Of a DNA stretch of 64,000 nt, positions 32,975 to 41,898 are shown piece by piece; position 1 is the first letter of the stretch; each line of letters starts with the position of its first letter. A program made the translations under genes and the position numbers. The stretch is from an uncultured Alistipes sp. (GTDB lineage: Bacteria; Bacteroidota; Bacteroidia; Bacteroidales; Rikenellaceae): NCBI GenBank assembly GCA_947623965.1, contig CANQIF010000005.1:62001-126000 (forward strand), written 5' to 3'. The notes beneath the pieces were generated by a model. That model was not told the DNA's origin and did not search any database. It was given only the letters and a program-made list of their open reading frames with translations.

Positions 32975-34075
32975 TCAGCAGGCCTCGTACCGCGAGCCCG
33001 GCAGGCGCCGGATGCGGCCCTCCATCTCCAACTGGAACAGCAGCCACTCCAACTTCCCGGCATCGAACGGGGCAAGCTCCAGCAACGCCTCGAACGAGAG
33101 GGGTTCGCGCCCCTCTAAAAGGGCGCAGAGGCGGGCCTCCTCCCCGGTCGGCGCCTGTTCCGGCGGCTGCTCGCGGAAGCGGGCGGGGTCCTCGCCGAAG
33201 TCCCACAGCAGGGTCTCGATCACCTCGTCGGCCGTGCAGACGAGCTGGGCCCGCTGCGTGCGGATCAAGTGGTTCGTTCCGACCGCCATCCGGTCCGTCG
33301 GCCGCCCTGGCAGGGCCATCACCGTCCGGTGGTAGCCGTCGGCGAGGTGCGCCGTGTGGAGCGATCCGCCGCCGGCCGGCGACTCGATGACGAGGCACCC
33401 CGCAGCCAGCGCGGCGATGATGCGGTTGCGCGGGATGTACTGCTCGCCGTTCTGGCGGGTCTGCGAATGGAGCTCGGTGACGAGCGCCCCGCCCCGGTCG
33501 AGCACCTGACGCATCACCGAGGTGTGCGACACGGGCGAGACGGCCGGCAGGGGATTGGCCAGCACGGCCGCCGTCTTCACACCGCATTCGAGCGCGGCGC
33601 GGTGGACAGCGATGTCGATACCGTAGGCCGTGCCGCTCACGAGGGTCAGCTGCGGAATCCGCTCCGCCAGCCCGCTCACGATCCGGCGGCACTGCTCCAG
33701 CCCGCCGGGGGTCGCCTTGCGCGTCCCGACCACAGCCAGCACATGCCGCTGCAGCGCAGCGGGATCGCCCTGCACGTAGAGCACGGCGGGGTAATCGGGA
33801 ATCTCGCGCAGCAGCGGCGGATAGGCCGCATCGGTCGAGGCGATCGGCCGGATCCCGTGGCGCCGGCAGTAGGCCAGCTCCCGCTCGGCGGCCGGAAAGG
33901 CCGTTTTGGCCAGCAGCTCCCGAACCGGCTTCGGACGCAGCTCGGCCCGCTCCGCCAGCTCCTCGGCCGAGGCGGCGAAGACGGCGCGGGCGTCGCCGAA
34001 CACCTCCAACAGGTGCACGGCCCCCTTCGGCCCGATTCCGGGCGTCATCTGCAGGGCGATGGCTTCGAGCGGCAT
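32975..34075 (-). CDS. dprA: DNA processing protein DprA/Smf
   Basis: Protects incoming single-stranded DNA and loads RecA during natural transformation. The ORF track starts it upstream in a shadow frame; I use ATG 34075 (MPLEAIALQMTPGIGPKGAVHLLEVFG), giving 366 residues. An N-terminal SAM/HhH-like part (about 1-60) precedes a Rossmann fold with VLAVVGTRKATPGGLEQCRRI, LVSGTAYGIDIAVHRAALEC, a LHSQTRQNGEQYIPRNRIIAALA segment, and a C-terminal winged-helix-like DML1 part (LCALLEGREPLSFEALLELAPFDAG). Near-consensus TACCTTTA lies about 90 bases upstream on the minus strand. The 3' end abuts the 12-bp repeat. Confidence 0.92.
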   Translation of the reverse strand: MPLEAIALQMTPGIGPKGAVHLLEVFGDARAVFAASAEELAERAELRPKPVRELLAKTAFPAAERELAYCRRHGIRPIASTDAAYPPLLREIPDYPAVLYVQGDPAALQRHVLAVVGTRKATPGGLEQCRRIVSGLAERIPQLTLVSGTAYGIDIAVHRAALECGVKTAAVLANPLPAVSPVSHTSVMRQVLDRGGALVTELHSQTRQNGEQYIPRNRIIAALAAGCLVIESPAGGGSLHTAHLADGYHRTVMALPGRPTDRMAVGTNHLIRTQRAQLVCTADEVIETLLWDFGEDPARFREQPPEQAPTGEEARLCALLEGREPLSFEALLELAPFDAGKLEWLLFQLEMEGRIRRLPGSRYEAC

Positions 34076-34325
34076 GGCGTGCGCGGTTTCGTTCCGCGGG
34101 CGGCTCCGCCCGACGACCGCCTGCGGCTGTCGGTGCGACGTCGTCCTGCATCGGAACCTATTCGGATAGTAAAGGTAACAAAAAATTTCGGGAACGGCAC
34201 CTGCCGCCCCGAAAAAAACCGGCGAACGCCCCGCCAGAGCTTCGACACACCCATCTCGGCGAACGCCCCGCCGTACGTCCGTCTTGCCGCATCCGGACGG
34301 TTTCGCTTCCGACCGCCGCTTCCGC

Positions 34326-35402
34326 CTATCGCTCCCGGGGCTCGGGCATCGTCCGTCCGATCCACGCCAAAGCCTCCTGCACGGCAGCCCGGCACGAGGC
34401 TCCCTCCGCGATCCGGCGCGCCACCCGTTCGGCATTCGCCCGCATCCGGCGGTACTCCGACAGCGGCAGCTGCCGCAATCGCTCCTCCACCTCGCGCAGC
34501 GAATCCACGCAAAGGCCGATTCCCTCGCGCTCGACGAATCCGGCGAGCCCCGCCCGCCGCCACAGAATGACCGGCATCCCGCAGCGCAGATAGAGCGAGA
34601 GTTTGTGCGGACTGTTGAAGGGCATATAGCTTCCGAGGAATCCCGTGTCGCCGTCCACATCGTCGCCGTACCACACCAGCCCGAAGTCGCCCCGGTTCGA
34701 GGCCATCAGCTCCGTATCGACGGCGAACCCGAGGCAGTGCATCGACGGTGCGGCGGCGGCCCCGTCGAACCGGGCCCCGTAACAGTAGAGCGGCGTATGC
34801 TTCAGCAGCGCCCCGAAGGTGTAGAGATAACGGTTCCGGAGCGGGTCGAGGTTGCCGACGAAACAGATGGAATATCCGATCCGTCCGTCGGCCGCCGGCA
34901 CCGGGGGGGGGTCCGGGCGGGTCGAAACGACCGGATGCTCCGTGCGATAGTCATGCACCCCGTAGACCGTCACATGCGCCCGGCAGCCGTGTCGGACGAG
35001 CCACTCCCGTTCGAAGGGCGTCGCCGCCGCGACGACATCGGCGCGGTTCAGACGGCGGATCTCGCGTTCGACGGTCAGCCGCTTGCGCCGGAACGATCCG
35101 AGATCGTGGATGATCGCGACCGTGCGGCCGCCCCGCAGCCGGACGATGCAGCAGACCGGCTCGAACCACTTTTTCATCGGATATTGCAACACCACGATAT
35201 CGCCGGCCCGCACCCGCAGGAACGCCCGGCAAATGCCGCCCAGATTCCGGAAGAAATCATAGAGCAGGCTCTTGCGGGTCGTTCGCGCGAATCCGAGGTT
35301 GACGGCGCCCATTTCGGACAAGGTCCGCTCGATATCGGACTTGGCCTTGCTGCCGCCGCCCTGCGGATGTTTGTAGTTTCTGGAGATATAACAAAGTCTC
35401 AT
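34326..35402 (-). CDS. Glycosyltransferase, galactofuranosyltransferase-like
   Basis: A 358-residue cytosolic or membrane-associated transferase. It begins MRLCYISRNYKHPQGGGSKAKSDIERTL and has VVLQYPMKKWFEPVC, an IIHDLGSFRR segment, YSICFVGNLDPLRNRYL (start of the nucleotide-sugar-binding half), GLVWYGDDVDGDTGFLGSYMPFNSPHKLSLYLRCGMPVI, a donor-site pattern typical of this group, and a C-terminal alpha helix. Similar proteins in Bacteroidota are annotated beta-1,6-galactofuranosyltransferases; the donor here is inferred only. It is 18 bp downstream of the GT2 gene on the same strand, so both act in cell-surface glycan synthesis from one transcript. Confidence 0.8.
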   Translation of the reverse strand: MRLCYISRNYKHPQGGGSKAKSDIERTLSEMGAVNLGFARTTRKSLLYDFFRNLGGICRAFLRVRAGDIVVLQYPMKKWFEPVCCIVRLRGGRTVAIIHDLGSFRRKRLTVEREIRRLNRADVVAAATPFEREWLVRHGCRAHVTVYGVHDYRTEHPVVSTRPDPPPVPAADGRIGYSICFVGNLDPLRNRYLYTFGALLKHTPLYCYGARFDGAAAAPSMHCLGFAVDTELMASNRGDFGLVWYGDDVDGDTGFLGSYMPFNSPHKLSLYLRCGMPVILWRRAGLAGFVEREGIGLCVDSLREVEERLRQLPLSEYRRMRANAERVARRIAEGASCRAAVQEALAWIGRTMPEPRER

Positions 35403-35420
35403 GAGAGGGGATGACGGGGA

Positions 35421-36449
35421 TTATCCGATTTTCGAATGCCAGACCGGGATCCAATCGAACAGCCGCCAGGTCAACCGGCCGTCGCACTCCTTGAGCTTGA
35501 GGATGGTCACACCGAAACAGCCGTAAAAACGCTTCGTGATCGAGCGGTAGCGGGGCTGCAGCGGCACGCCGATCCGGTCGGCATAGGCGATGAAGTCGTG
35601 CAGGGCGCGATAGCGTTCAGCCTGCTTGCGGGCCGTCTGCCGGCTTTTCACCGTCGAGCTGCGCCGCGAGACATAATGATACGCCGGACCCGGGACCGTC
35701 ACGAGCCAGCCCATCTCCCCCAGCGCCCGGGCCAGATAACCGACATCTTCGTATTGCACCCCCTCCTCGAAGCGCAGCCCGAGTTCGAGCAGCTTGGCCC
35801 GGCGCATCAGCTTGTGCAGCACATAAAACTGCGGAGGGCACGCCACGGCTTCGAAACGCGCCGCGGGGGCATCGTAAATAGCCTCCTCCGTGAAGCGGTT
35901 CCGCCACCGGAGGCTGCGGCCGCGGTGGCGGCAGATCGACCCGCAGGCCATATCGGCCCGGTGGCGGACCGCCGCCCCGTAGAGTTTTTCGCAGCTGTCG
36001 GGATCGATCCAGTCGTCGGCATCGACATACAGCACGTATTCGCCGCGGGCGGCGTCGAACCCCGCATTCCGGGCAGCACCCTGCCGTTTGTTCTCCTGCG
36101 AGAGGACCCGCACGCGGGCGTCGCGTGCCGCATAGCGCCGCAGCACCTCGAGCGAGCGGTCGGTGCTGCCGTCATCGACGCAGACGATCTCGATCGCCTG
36201 CAGCGTCTGGGCCAGCAGGCTCTCCAGACAAACGGGGAGCAGCTCCGCCACGTTGTACACAGGGACGATGATGCTGACTTTGGGCGGGCACTCGGAGGCG
36301 GGAGGCTCCGTGTTTTCCGAGCGGCAGGTTTCGGTGCCGGAGGGCTCCGTAAAAGCGGTTTCGGGGATGGGGTGTTCGGGCGCAGGATCGCTCCGCCGGT
36401 CCGGAGATGCCGGATGCGCCGAGTGCGCCGAATGCGCGGCAGGTTTCAT
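35421..36449 (-). CDS. Family 2 glycosyltransferase
   Basis: A 342-residue GT-A transferase. The first ~55 residues are a Pro/Ser/Glu-rich leader (MKPAAHSAHSAHPASPDRR) not found in most relatives, so a start nearer VSIIVPVYNV is possible although no Met lies close by. Core motifs are VSIIVPVYNVAELLPVCLESLLAQTL, EIVCVDDGSTDRS, QGAARNAGFDAARGEYVLYVDADDWIDP with the DxD metal site, and GVQYEDVGYLARAL. The C-terminal ~100 residues (KRFYGCFGVTILKLKECDGRL) have no known motif. A TATCTTTG box and a palindrome lie about 290 bases upstream, implying a long leader. Confidence 0.87.
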   Translation of the reverse strand: MKPAAHSAHSAHPASPDRRSDPAPEHPIPETAFTEPSGTETCRSENTEPPASECPPKVSIIVPVYNVAELLPVCLESLLAQTLQAIEIVCVDDGSTDRSLEVLRRYAARDARVRVLSQENKRQGAARNAGFDAARGEYVLYVDADDWIDPDSCEKLYGAAVRHRADMACGSICRHRGRSLRWRNRFTEEAIYDAPAARFEAVACPPQFYVLHKLMRRAKLLELGLRFEEGVQYEDVGYLARALGEMGWLVTVPGPAYHYVSRRSSTVKSRQTARKQAERYRALHDFIAYADRIGVPLQPRYRSITKRFYGCFGVTILKLKECDGRLTWRLFDWIPVWHSKIG

Positions 36450-36722
36450 GGGCAGGTTCGAATTGGACCGCCGAGCTCCCGGCGCGGTATGGGTTACAGC
36501 AAAAAAGAAGTGTGGAGCTCAATCGTTTATCTGCTCTGAGGTTCTGGAATACCTGTGCGTAAATAAACAATACCCCACACCCGTATTGGATATGGAGCAA
36601 GAGCGCTGCCATACTTGACAAGCCAATACCAGGTGACGAGTGTGATTGCCATCCTTACGCAAGTCGAAATTTTCCAGATTTCAGAGCAAGGACAAAAGCG
36701 ATTACACTTTCATCAATTATAT

Positions 36723-36751
36723 GTATGCCGCGGCGGCGGCATACAAAGATA
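36723..36751 (-). promoter_or_regulatory. TATCTTTG box with an adjoining palindrome before the GT2 leader
   Basis: An exact TATCTTTG on the minus strand (36744-36751) is immediately followed by GTATGCCGC-CGCC-GCGGCATAC (36744-36723), a perfect 9-bp inverted repeat. It would lie at about +1 to +20 of the transcript. It could be an operator or a 5' stem-loop. Confidence 0.5.
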
Positions 36752-36842
36752 ACGAATATTTCGGTCCGAATCGTGTTTTCCGACCGATTTTTCGCCCGAA
36801 AAGGACGATCCGGTGAAGTTTTCCACAAAAAAGCCCGCTGAA

Positions 36843-36874
36843 TTTTGCAAATTCACGAAATGTGCGTATATTTG
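36843..36874 (+). promoter_or_regulatory. Promoter of tRNA-Cys
   Basis: TTTTG (36843-36847) followed after 19 bases by TATATTTG (36867-36874) is a complete Bacteroidota -33/-7 promoter. It points to the tRNA about 80 bases on. Confidence 0.75.
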
Positions 36875-36960
36875 CCATCCCGAAACCGATCGAGCCGCCC
36901 CGCTCCGCAAGGAGAGGCGGACAAAAAGGAGAGACGGACAGAACGGTCCCCGGGTTACAT

Positions 36961-37031
36961 GGTCTGATGGCCGAGTGGTTAGGCACAGCTCTGCAAAAGC
37001 TGATACAGCGGTTCAAATCCGCTTCAGACCT
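36961..37031 (+). tRNA. tRNA-Cys (GCA)
   Basis: A 71-nt cloverleaf: acceptor GGTCTGA / TCAGACC, D-arm GGCCGAGTGGTTAGGC, anticodon arm CAGCTCTGCAAAAGCTG with anticodon GCA at 36993-36995, T-arm AGCGGTTCAAATCCGCT. The discriminator base is T, as expected for tRNA-Cys. CCA is not encoded. Confidence 0.95.
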
Positions 37032-37037
37032 CACGAA

Positions 37038-37077
37038 AGCCGGCGCTGCAGTATTTGCAGCGCCGGCTCTTTTTTGC
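37038..37077 (+). terminator. Terminator of tRNA-Cys
   Basis: Stem AGCCGGCGCTGCA / TGCAGCGCCGGCT with loop GTATT, followed by CTTTTTTGC. Confidence 0.88.
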
Positions 37078-37176
37078 TTTGTACGATAACTGTGCGGAAG
37101 ATTTTGACTTATCGTTCAAAAATAGCGCCTAAAACGGGCATTCGCAAGCTTTAAGCTTCATCACATCTATTATTTA

Positions 37177-39955
37177 TCAGTCCTTACAAGTCAGTTTTTG
37201 ATAGCGTTGCAGGAGGAGGGCGACGATTTGGCTTTCGTCGAGGTTTTTGTCGAAGCCGTAAGCCTCCATAACTGCGGCGTCGTTGGCGCGGTGGGCTTTC
37301 AGCAACTCCGGGAACAGCAGCATATTGCCATACAGATCGGCAAGCGTGGCATCCGGATATTTCTCGCGGGCGTCCAATATCGTCTGCGCCGTCTGTTCGA
37401 TCTTTTCGCGTTGTTTCGGCTCGACCGAAGGCCACGGAAAGTTGTTATAAACGATATCTTTTGAATAGCGGTAGTCGCTCTTCAACCGTCCGCATACAGC
37501 TCTTGTCCACGCATTGTGCACCGAGGAGGTCAGAATGCCGAAATGATACAACGAGGCATCGGGAATAAGATGCGCCGAATCGCTGCATAAAACATCGGGG
37601 GTCATAAATCCAATGGGGATGTAGGCTCTTTTCTCCGACGACACTCTCGGAATAAGCAGGTAATTTCCTTTGGGCATATTCTCGACGTGGAAATGGGTAG
37701 GACGCTCCGCCAATTTAACCGTTCCGGCACTTTTGCTCGCCAAACGAAAGTCGCACACGGCATTCACCCGCTTCATACATTCGGGAAGTTTGAGCAGTTC
37801 CACCGGATTCACGTCGCCGAGCCACAGACACCAGCGCGGACGCCGGTTGATAAATTCATCGGAGCCATCAACGCTTGAAATACTTCTCGGATGCCGGTTC
37901 CTTTTTGACAAAGGAGGTTTTCTCCTCGTCTTTGAAGAGATAAAAACCGCCGTCGATCGGTTTGTTGCCGATGCCGATTTCGGGAATATCGCACAACGGG
38001 GTCGAACGGCTCTCGACAAACACATTCTCGCCGTCGATCAAATAGCCGTTGATATTCGCAACCAGCCGAACGGCATCTTCGTCGAAAAGTTTTCGCCTGC
38101 TTTTGGACGGGACGGTCGAGAATCCGACGATTACGCAATGTACATGCGCCTTTTGGCTGGCTTCGCTGGCCCAGATAAAGGTTCGCCAGGCGAAGTCGAT
38201 ATGCACGCCCGACGCCATCAGCGGTTTCCACAGACTGGCGACCTGCTCGCCCTGCGTAACGGAGTTCGTGGAGACGAGGGCTGCCCGAATCGCCGGATTT
38301 TCCGCCATGAGCCCCTGCGATTTCTTGTACCATCCTGCGACATAATCCATATTGCCGACGTTTTTCCATTTGGGTCCGAAAATCGCCAGCAGATCCCCCT
38401 TTTGTTCGCCCGACATAATGCGGGCTCCCAAAAACGGCGGATTTCCCATGATGTAATTCAGTTCGGATGCCGGCACGACTTCGTTCCAGTCCAGACGCAG
38501 CGCATTGCCCTCACGGATATTGGTATAGGTCTTCAGCGGCAGCGGATCGAGGTTGAAGCCGACGATCTCGTCGGTCTCCTGCATCATCTGCGATTCGGCG
38601 ATCCAAAGCGCCGTTTGCGCGACCGAGCAGGCGAAATCGTTGATCTCGATACCGTAGAACTGGTGGATCGAAACTTTGATCGGGTCGGCAATCTCTCCGA
38701 TAACGCGGTTCGCACCGTAGATAATACGGAGCGCTTCGTTTTCAAGACGACGCAGCGAGGTATAGGATTCCGTCAAAAAGTTACCCGAGCCGCAGGCGGG
38801 GTCGAGAAACTTGAGAGAGGCGAGTTTGTTCTGGAATGCACGTGCCCTCTCTCGTTTGATTTTTGCTACGGAGAACGCTTTCACCGTTGCAAGTTCTGCC
38901 TTTAACTCGTCAAGGAAGAGCGGATCGATGACTTTATGAATATTTTCGATAGAGGTGTAGTGCATACCGCCGCTGCGGCGTGTCCCGGGATTCAGCGTCG
39001 ATTCGAATACGGCGCCGAAGATGGTCGGCGATATTTCCGACCAGTCGAAATCGTCGCTGGCACGCTGCAGAATCAAGGTTCGTGTCCGGTCGTCTATTCG
39101 CGGAATCTCGATCGCACCGGAGAACAGACCGCCGTTGACATACGGGAATGCCGCCAAATCATCGCCCATATAGCAATCCCGTTCTTCGGGCTTCGTATCG
39201 AGCACTTTGAAAAGTTCGATCAACTTGCCGCGGAACTCCGATGCCGGGAATTTGGCCATATAGTCGTGGAACAGATTCTTGTCCCCGAAAATGCCCGCAT
39301 CCTCGGCATAGAGACAGAAGACCAGACGGACGCACAGCTTGTTCAGCGATTTCTGGCTTTCGGGTTTGTCGGGAGAGAGATAGGCTTGGCGCAGCCGGTC
39401 GTAAAGCACGCCGACGATCTCTCCCGCCTTGATGCTGATCTCCAGCTCCTTTTTGATATGCCGCTGCGTGTCATCGACCAAAAAAGCCAGGCGCACATAC
39501 TCTTTTTCGAGATCGGCGAGCCGAACAATCTCCGGAGCGGCATCGGGATGCTCCATATCGTGGACTTCGAAGGTCGCGAAGTTGCATACGACGATCCAGC
39601 GCGGGTATTCCGATGCGGGCAAACCGGCAGCATACCGGCGGGCCTGCTGGTAGGGTGTGAGCATCGCGCCGTCGGATTGCCGTGCCTTCGCTGTCAGATC
39701 GACATGGAAACTCTTTTGCTCGACAAGCACTTTCGTCGTCGAAATGTAGCCGTCGATGAAGTCGGAGCCCTTCTCTTTCGTGATGGTCTTGACAGGCAGC
39801 TCGAACGCCATCATGGAGGTCGGATTCAGAATGCCGAAGACGCTTTGCAGGAGGTCGAGCCAAAAACGCTGCGTCTCGCCTTTCTCGTATCCCTTATCTT
39901 TCCATCTGGCAATAAATTCCCTTGCGGCTTTCTTCCGTTGTAAATCATTCCCCAT
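37177..39955 (-). pseudogene. MmeI-like type IIL restriction-modification enzyme, frameshifted
   Basis: Two frames join into one protein of about 925 residues, close to MmeI (919). Frame one (39955-37868, 695 codons) has an N-terminal nuclease part with D-x(10)-ExK (D68...VEQK, E79/K81), a helical spacer, the methyltransferase motif I FLDPACGSGNFL (about 383-394) and motif IV NPPF (about 505-508). It stops at EKYFKR. The frame one base on resumes with DGSDEFINRRPRWCLWLGD and carries the rest of the target-recognition domain to 37177. One inserted base (or two lost) near 37870 accounts for this; there is no homopolymer there to suggest phase variation. The product should cut and methylate one DNA strand of an unknown site if intact. 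GC content is lower than surroundings, and it lies next to a tRNA, so it is probably acquired. Confidence 0.85.
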
Positions 39956-40149
39956 AGTATCTTATGGCAATCGTTGAACCATCTGAATTCTGCTTTTATA
40001 AAAGTCTTTCCAGAACGCAATAATGAGTATTGTCTGTAAAGATAGGGAATTTTATCGAGATACGAAGCGTTGACGATGAAAAACAGTCTATTGCTTTATG
40101 GTTATCTATAATTATAATACCGCCTTGCTTTTCATTGCCCCTGCCGTCC
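39956..40149. other. Leader of the restriction-modification gene
   Basis: AT-rich, no gene. On the minus strand TATCTTTA (40044-40037) is one base off the TAnnTTTG consensus and lies about 82 bases before the ATG; it may be the promoter. A small inverted repeat CTTTTATAAAAG lies at about 39993-40004. Confidence 0.4.
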
Positions 40150-40400
40150 GGTACTTCAACCGCGCGCCGCCGGGAGGCTGCGGCCCGCACGGTCCTGGCG
40201 GACCGGAACAGCGGCTGCAGGCTGCTGCAGCTTCGCTGAAGCCGCAATGCAAAATGAAGAATAAAAATTAAGAATGGTGTATCGGGGCGCAGCCTGCGAA
40301 AAGCCGCGCGAGCAAACCTGCAGGGCGCATCGCCCGGCGGAAGCAGCTGTCCGCCGATCCCTGCGGGAGCGGGCCAGAGGGCGCGAACAGAGCGGCCGGA
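40150..40400. repeat. Modular GC-rich intergenic repeat cluster 5 (short)
   Basis: A GGAGGCTGCGGCCCGC module end at about 40169-40186 is followed by the CGGTCC-TGGC-GGACCG hairpin, a short GCAGGCTGC module remnant, an imperfect GCAGCTTC-GCT-GAAGCCGC hairpin, an AT linker (40250-40273) and a GGGCGCAGCCTGCG module at about 40285-40345. Copies are more decayed than in the other clusters. Confidence 0.65.
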
Positions 40401-40439
40401 CACGAGAGAATGCGGCGATCGGGAAAGGAGAGAAAACGC

Positions 40440-40477
40440 GCGAGGCGGAGGGCCCTAAAAAGAGCCCTCCGCCTCGC
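40440..40477 (-). terminator. Hairpin terminator of the alpha/beta hydrolase gene
   Basis: A 13-bp stem (GCGAGGCGGAGGG / CCCTCCGCCTCGC) lies 20 bp beyond the stop codon; on the minus strand it is followed by GCGTTTTCTC. Confidence 0.65.
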
Positions 40478-40496
40478 ATGTTTCAGCCGCGGCCGA

Positions 40497-41549
40497 TCAG
40501 CGGGCGAACGCCTCGGCAAAGAAGCGTTCGATCCGGTCGAACGGAATCGCGTCGAGGTTGTCGTAGAGATCCGTGTGGCTCGCGCCGGGGATGATCAGCA
40601 GCTCCTTGTTGTCGCCCGTCAGGCGCCGGTAGGCATCCTCGCTGAAGTAGCGCGAATGGGCCTTTTCGCCGTGGATCATCAGCACCGGCGTCCGTATCTC
40701 GCCGATGTAGGCCAGGATGGGCATGTTGATGAAGGCCAGGGCCGAGGTCCGGAGCTTCCCCTCGTTCGAGTTGAGCGACCGGGGGTGATACCCGCGCGGG
40801 GTCTTGTAGTAATCGTGGTACTGGCGGACGAAGGGGGGCGCATCGTCGGGCACGGGATCGACCACCCCGCCGTCGCGTTCGTAGCTTCCGCTCCGGTAAT
40901 CCGCCGTCCGCTGCCCGTTGAGCTGACGGCGCAGCTCGTAGCGGTCATCGGCCGTCATGGCATCGTAATAGCCGTTGGCGCTGACGCGGCTCATGTCGTA
41001 CATCGTCGAGGTGACGGTCGCCCGGATGCGCGGGTCGTTGGCGGCGGCATTCAGTGCGAAGCCGCCCCAGCCGCAGATGCCGACGATCCCGATCCGTTCG
41101 GGGTCGGCCTCGCCGCACGTCAGCAGATAGTCGACCGCGGCGCTGAAATCCTCCGTGCTGATCTCGGGCGAGGTCAGGTAGCGGGGGGTGCCGCCGCTCT
41201 CGCCGCAGTACGACGGATCGAAGGCGATCGTGAGGAAGCCGCGCTCGGCGAGCGTCTGGGCATAGAGCCCCGACACCTGCTCTTTGACGGCGCCGAAGGG
41301 GCCGCACACGGCGATGGCGGCCAGGGGGCCGCGGGCGTTTTTCGGTTTGTAGAGATCGGCGGCGAGCGTGATGCCGTAGCGGTTGTGGAAGAGGATCTTC
41401 GCGTGCTCCACCCGATCGCTCTGCGGGAAGGTCTTGTCCCACTCCCGCGTCAGTTCCAGTGTTTCCATCTTTTGTCGGTTTGTCGGTTCCTGGGCCGTCG
41501 CGCCTGCAAAGGTCAGCAGCGCTGCGACAGCGATCAAATACAGTTTCAT
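40497..41549 (-). CDS. Secreted alpha/beta hydrolase with a Cys nucleophile
   Basis: A 350-residue protein with a signal peptide (MKLYLIAVAALLTFAGATAQ). I use ATG 41549 rather than the ORF-track start 41654 because a TACCTTTG promoter box lies between the two. The nucleophile elbow reads GICGWGGFALNAAAND, with Cys instead of Ser, as in dienelactone-hydrolase-like enzymes; the catalytic His is in IIPGASHTDLYD and an acid is near GEKAHSRYF. A lid region (YYDAMTADDRYELRRQLNGQ, about 205-260) separates the two core halves. The substrate is unknown. The gene is divergent from the transporter at 41899, and the two may be co-regulated. Confidence 0.85.
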   Translation of the reverse strand: MKLYLIAVAALLTFAGATAQEPTNRQKMETLELTREWDKTFPQSDRVEHAKILFHNRYGITLAADLYKPKNARGPLAAIAVCGPFGAVKEQVSGLYAQTLAERGFLTIAFDPSYCGESGGTPRYLTSPEISTEDFSAAVDYLLTCGEADPERIGIVGICGWGGFALNAAANDPRIRATVTSTMYDMSRVSANGYYDAMTADDRYELRRQLNGQRTADYRSGSYERDGGVVDPVPDDAPPFVRQYHDYYKTPRGYHPRSLNSNEGKLRTSALAFINMPILAYIGEIRTPVLMIHGEKAHSRYFSEDAYRRLTGDNKELLIIPGASHTDLYDNLDAIPFDRIERFFAEAFAR

Positions 41550-41898
41550 TTCAAATCGTCTTTCAGGTTCGGGCAGCCCCCGCCCAGCGGAAAGACCGTC
41601 CCGTCTTTTCGGTTTTACCTGGACAAAGGTAAGGCTTTCCATCCGTTTTTCCATTACCCGCAGTACGGTTCCGATAACCCGTTTTACGGATCATCGCAAG
41701 GCGGACCGGCTGCGAGCACGCTTCCCGCCTGGGCGGCAGCTTCCTGCACCGCGCCAACCCGCCGCTTCAGCACCGCGCCACCCCGCTGCGTCGCCGGCGC
41801 TGTCCCGGCTTCCCCGTCTTTCCTCACGCGCTCCTCTCCGCCGCTTCCCCGCACCGCTCCGGCCCGTTTTTTGTCCGGTGCGACCGAAAAAATCCGCC
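41550..41898. other. Divergent intergenic region with a promoter
   Basis: No gene is seen. TACCTTTG on the minus strand (41631-41624) is an exact -7 box for the hydrolase, placing its start about 70 bases before ATG 41549. From about 41700 to 41860 the plus strand has short degenerate repeats (CACCGCGCCA-like). No clear plus-strand promoter is recognised. Confidence 0.5.

Larger units (their letters stand above)
36450..36960. other. Leader and promoter region upstream of GT2; tRNA promoter
   Basis: No certain gene. On the minus strand a 41-codon ORF (36652-36527, MAITLVTWYWLVKYGSAL...) is hydrophobic at its N-terminus and could be a leader peptide, but I have no independent support. 36655-36715 has no recognised feature. 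36723-36751 is a palindrome plus -7 box for GT2. 36843-36874 is the tRNA-Cys promoter. 36875-36960 is purine-rich. Confidence 0.4.

Noticed and set aside
36961-40110. Integrative element inserted in tRNA-Cys
   Set aside because: The restriction-modification gene lies next to the tRNA, but I found no second copy of the tRNA 3' end near 39960-40110 and no integrase.
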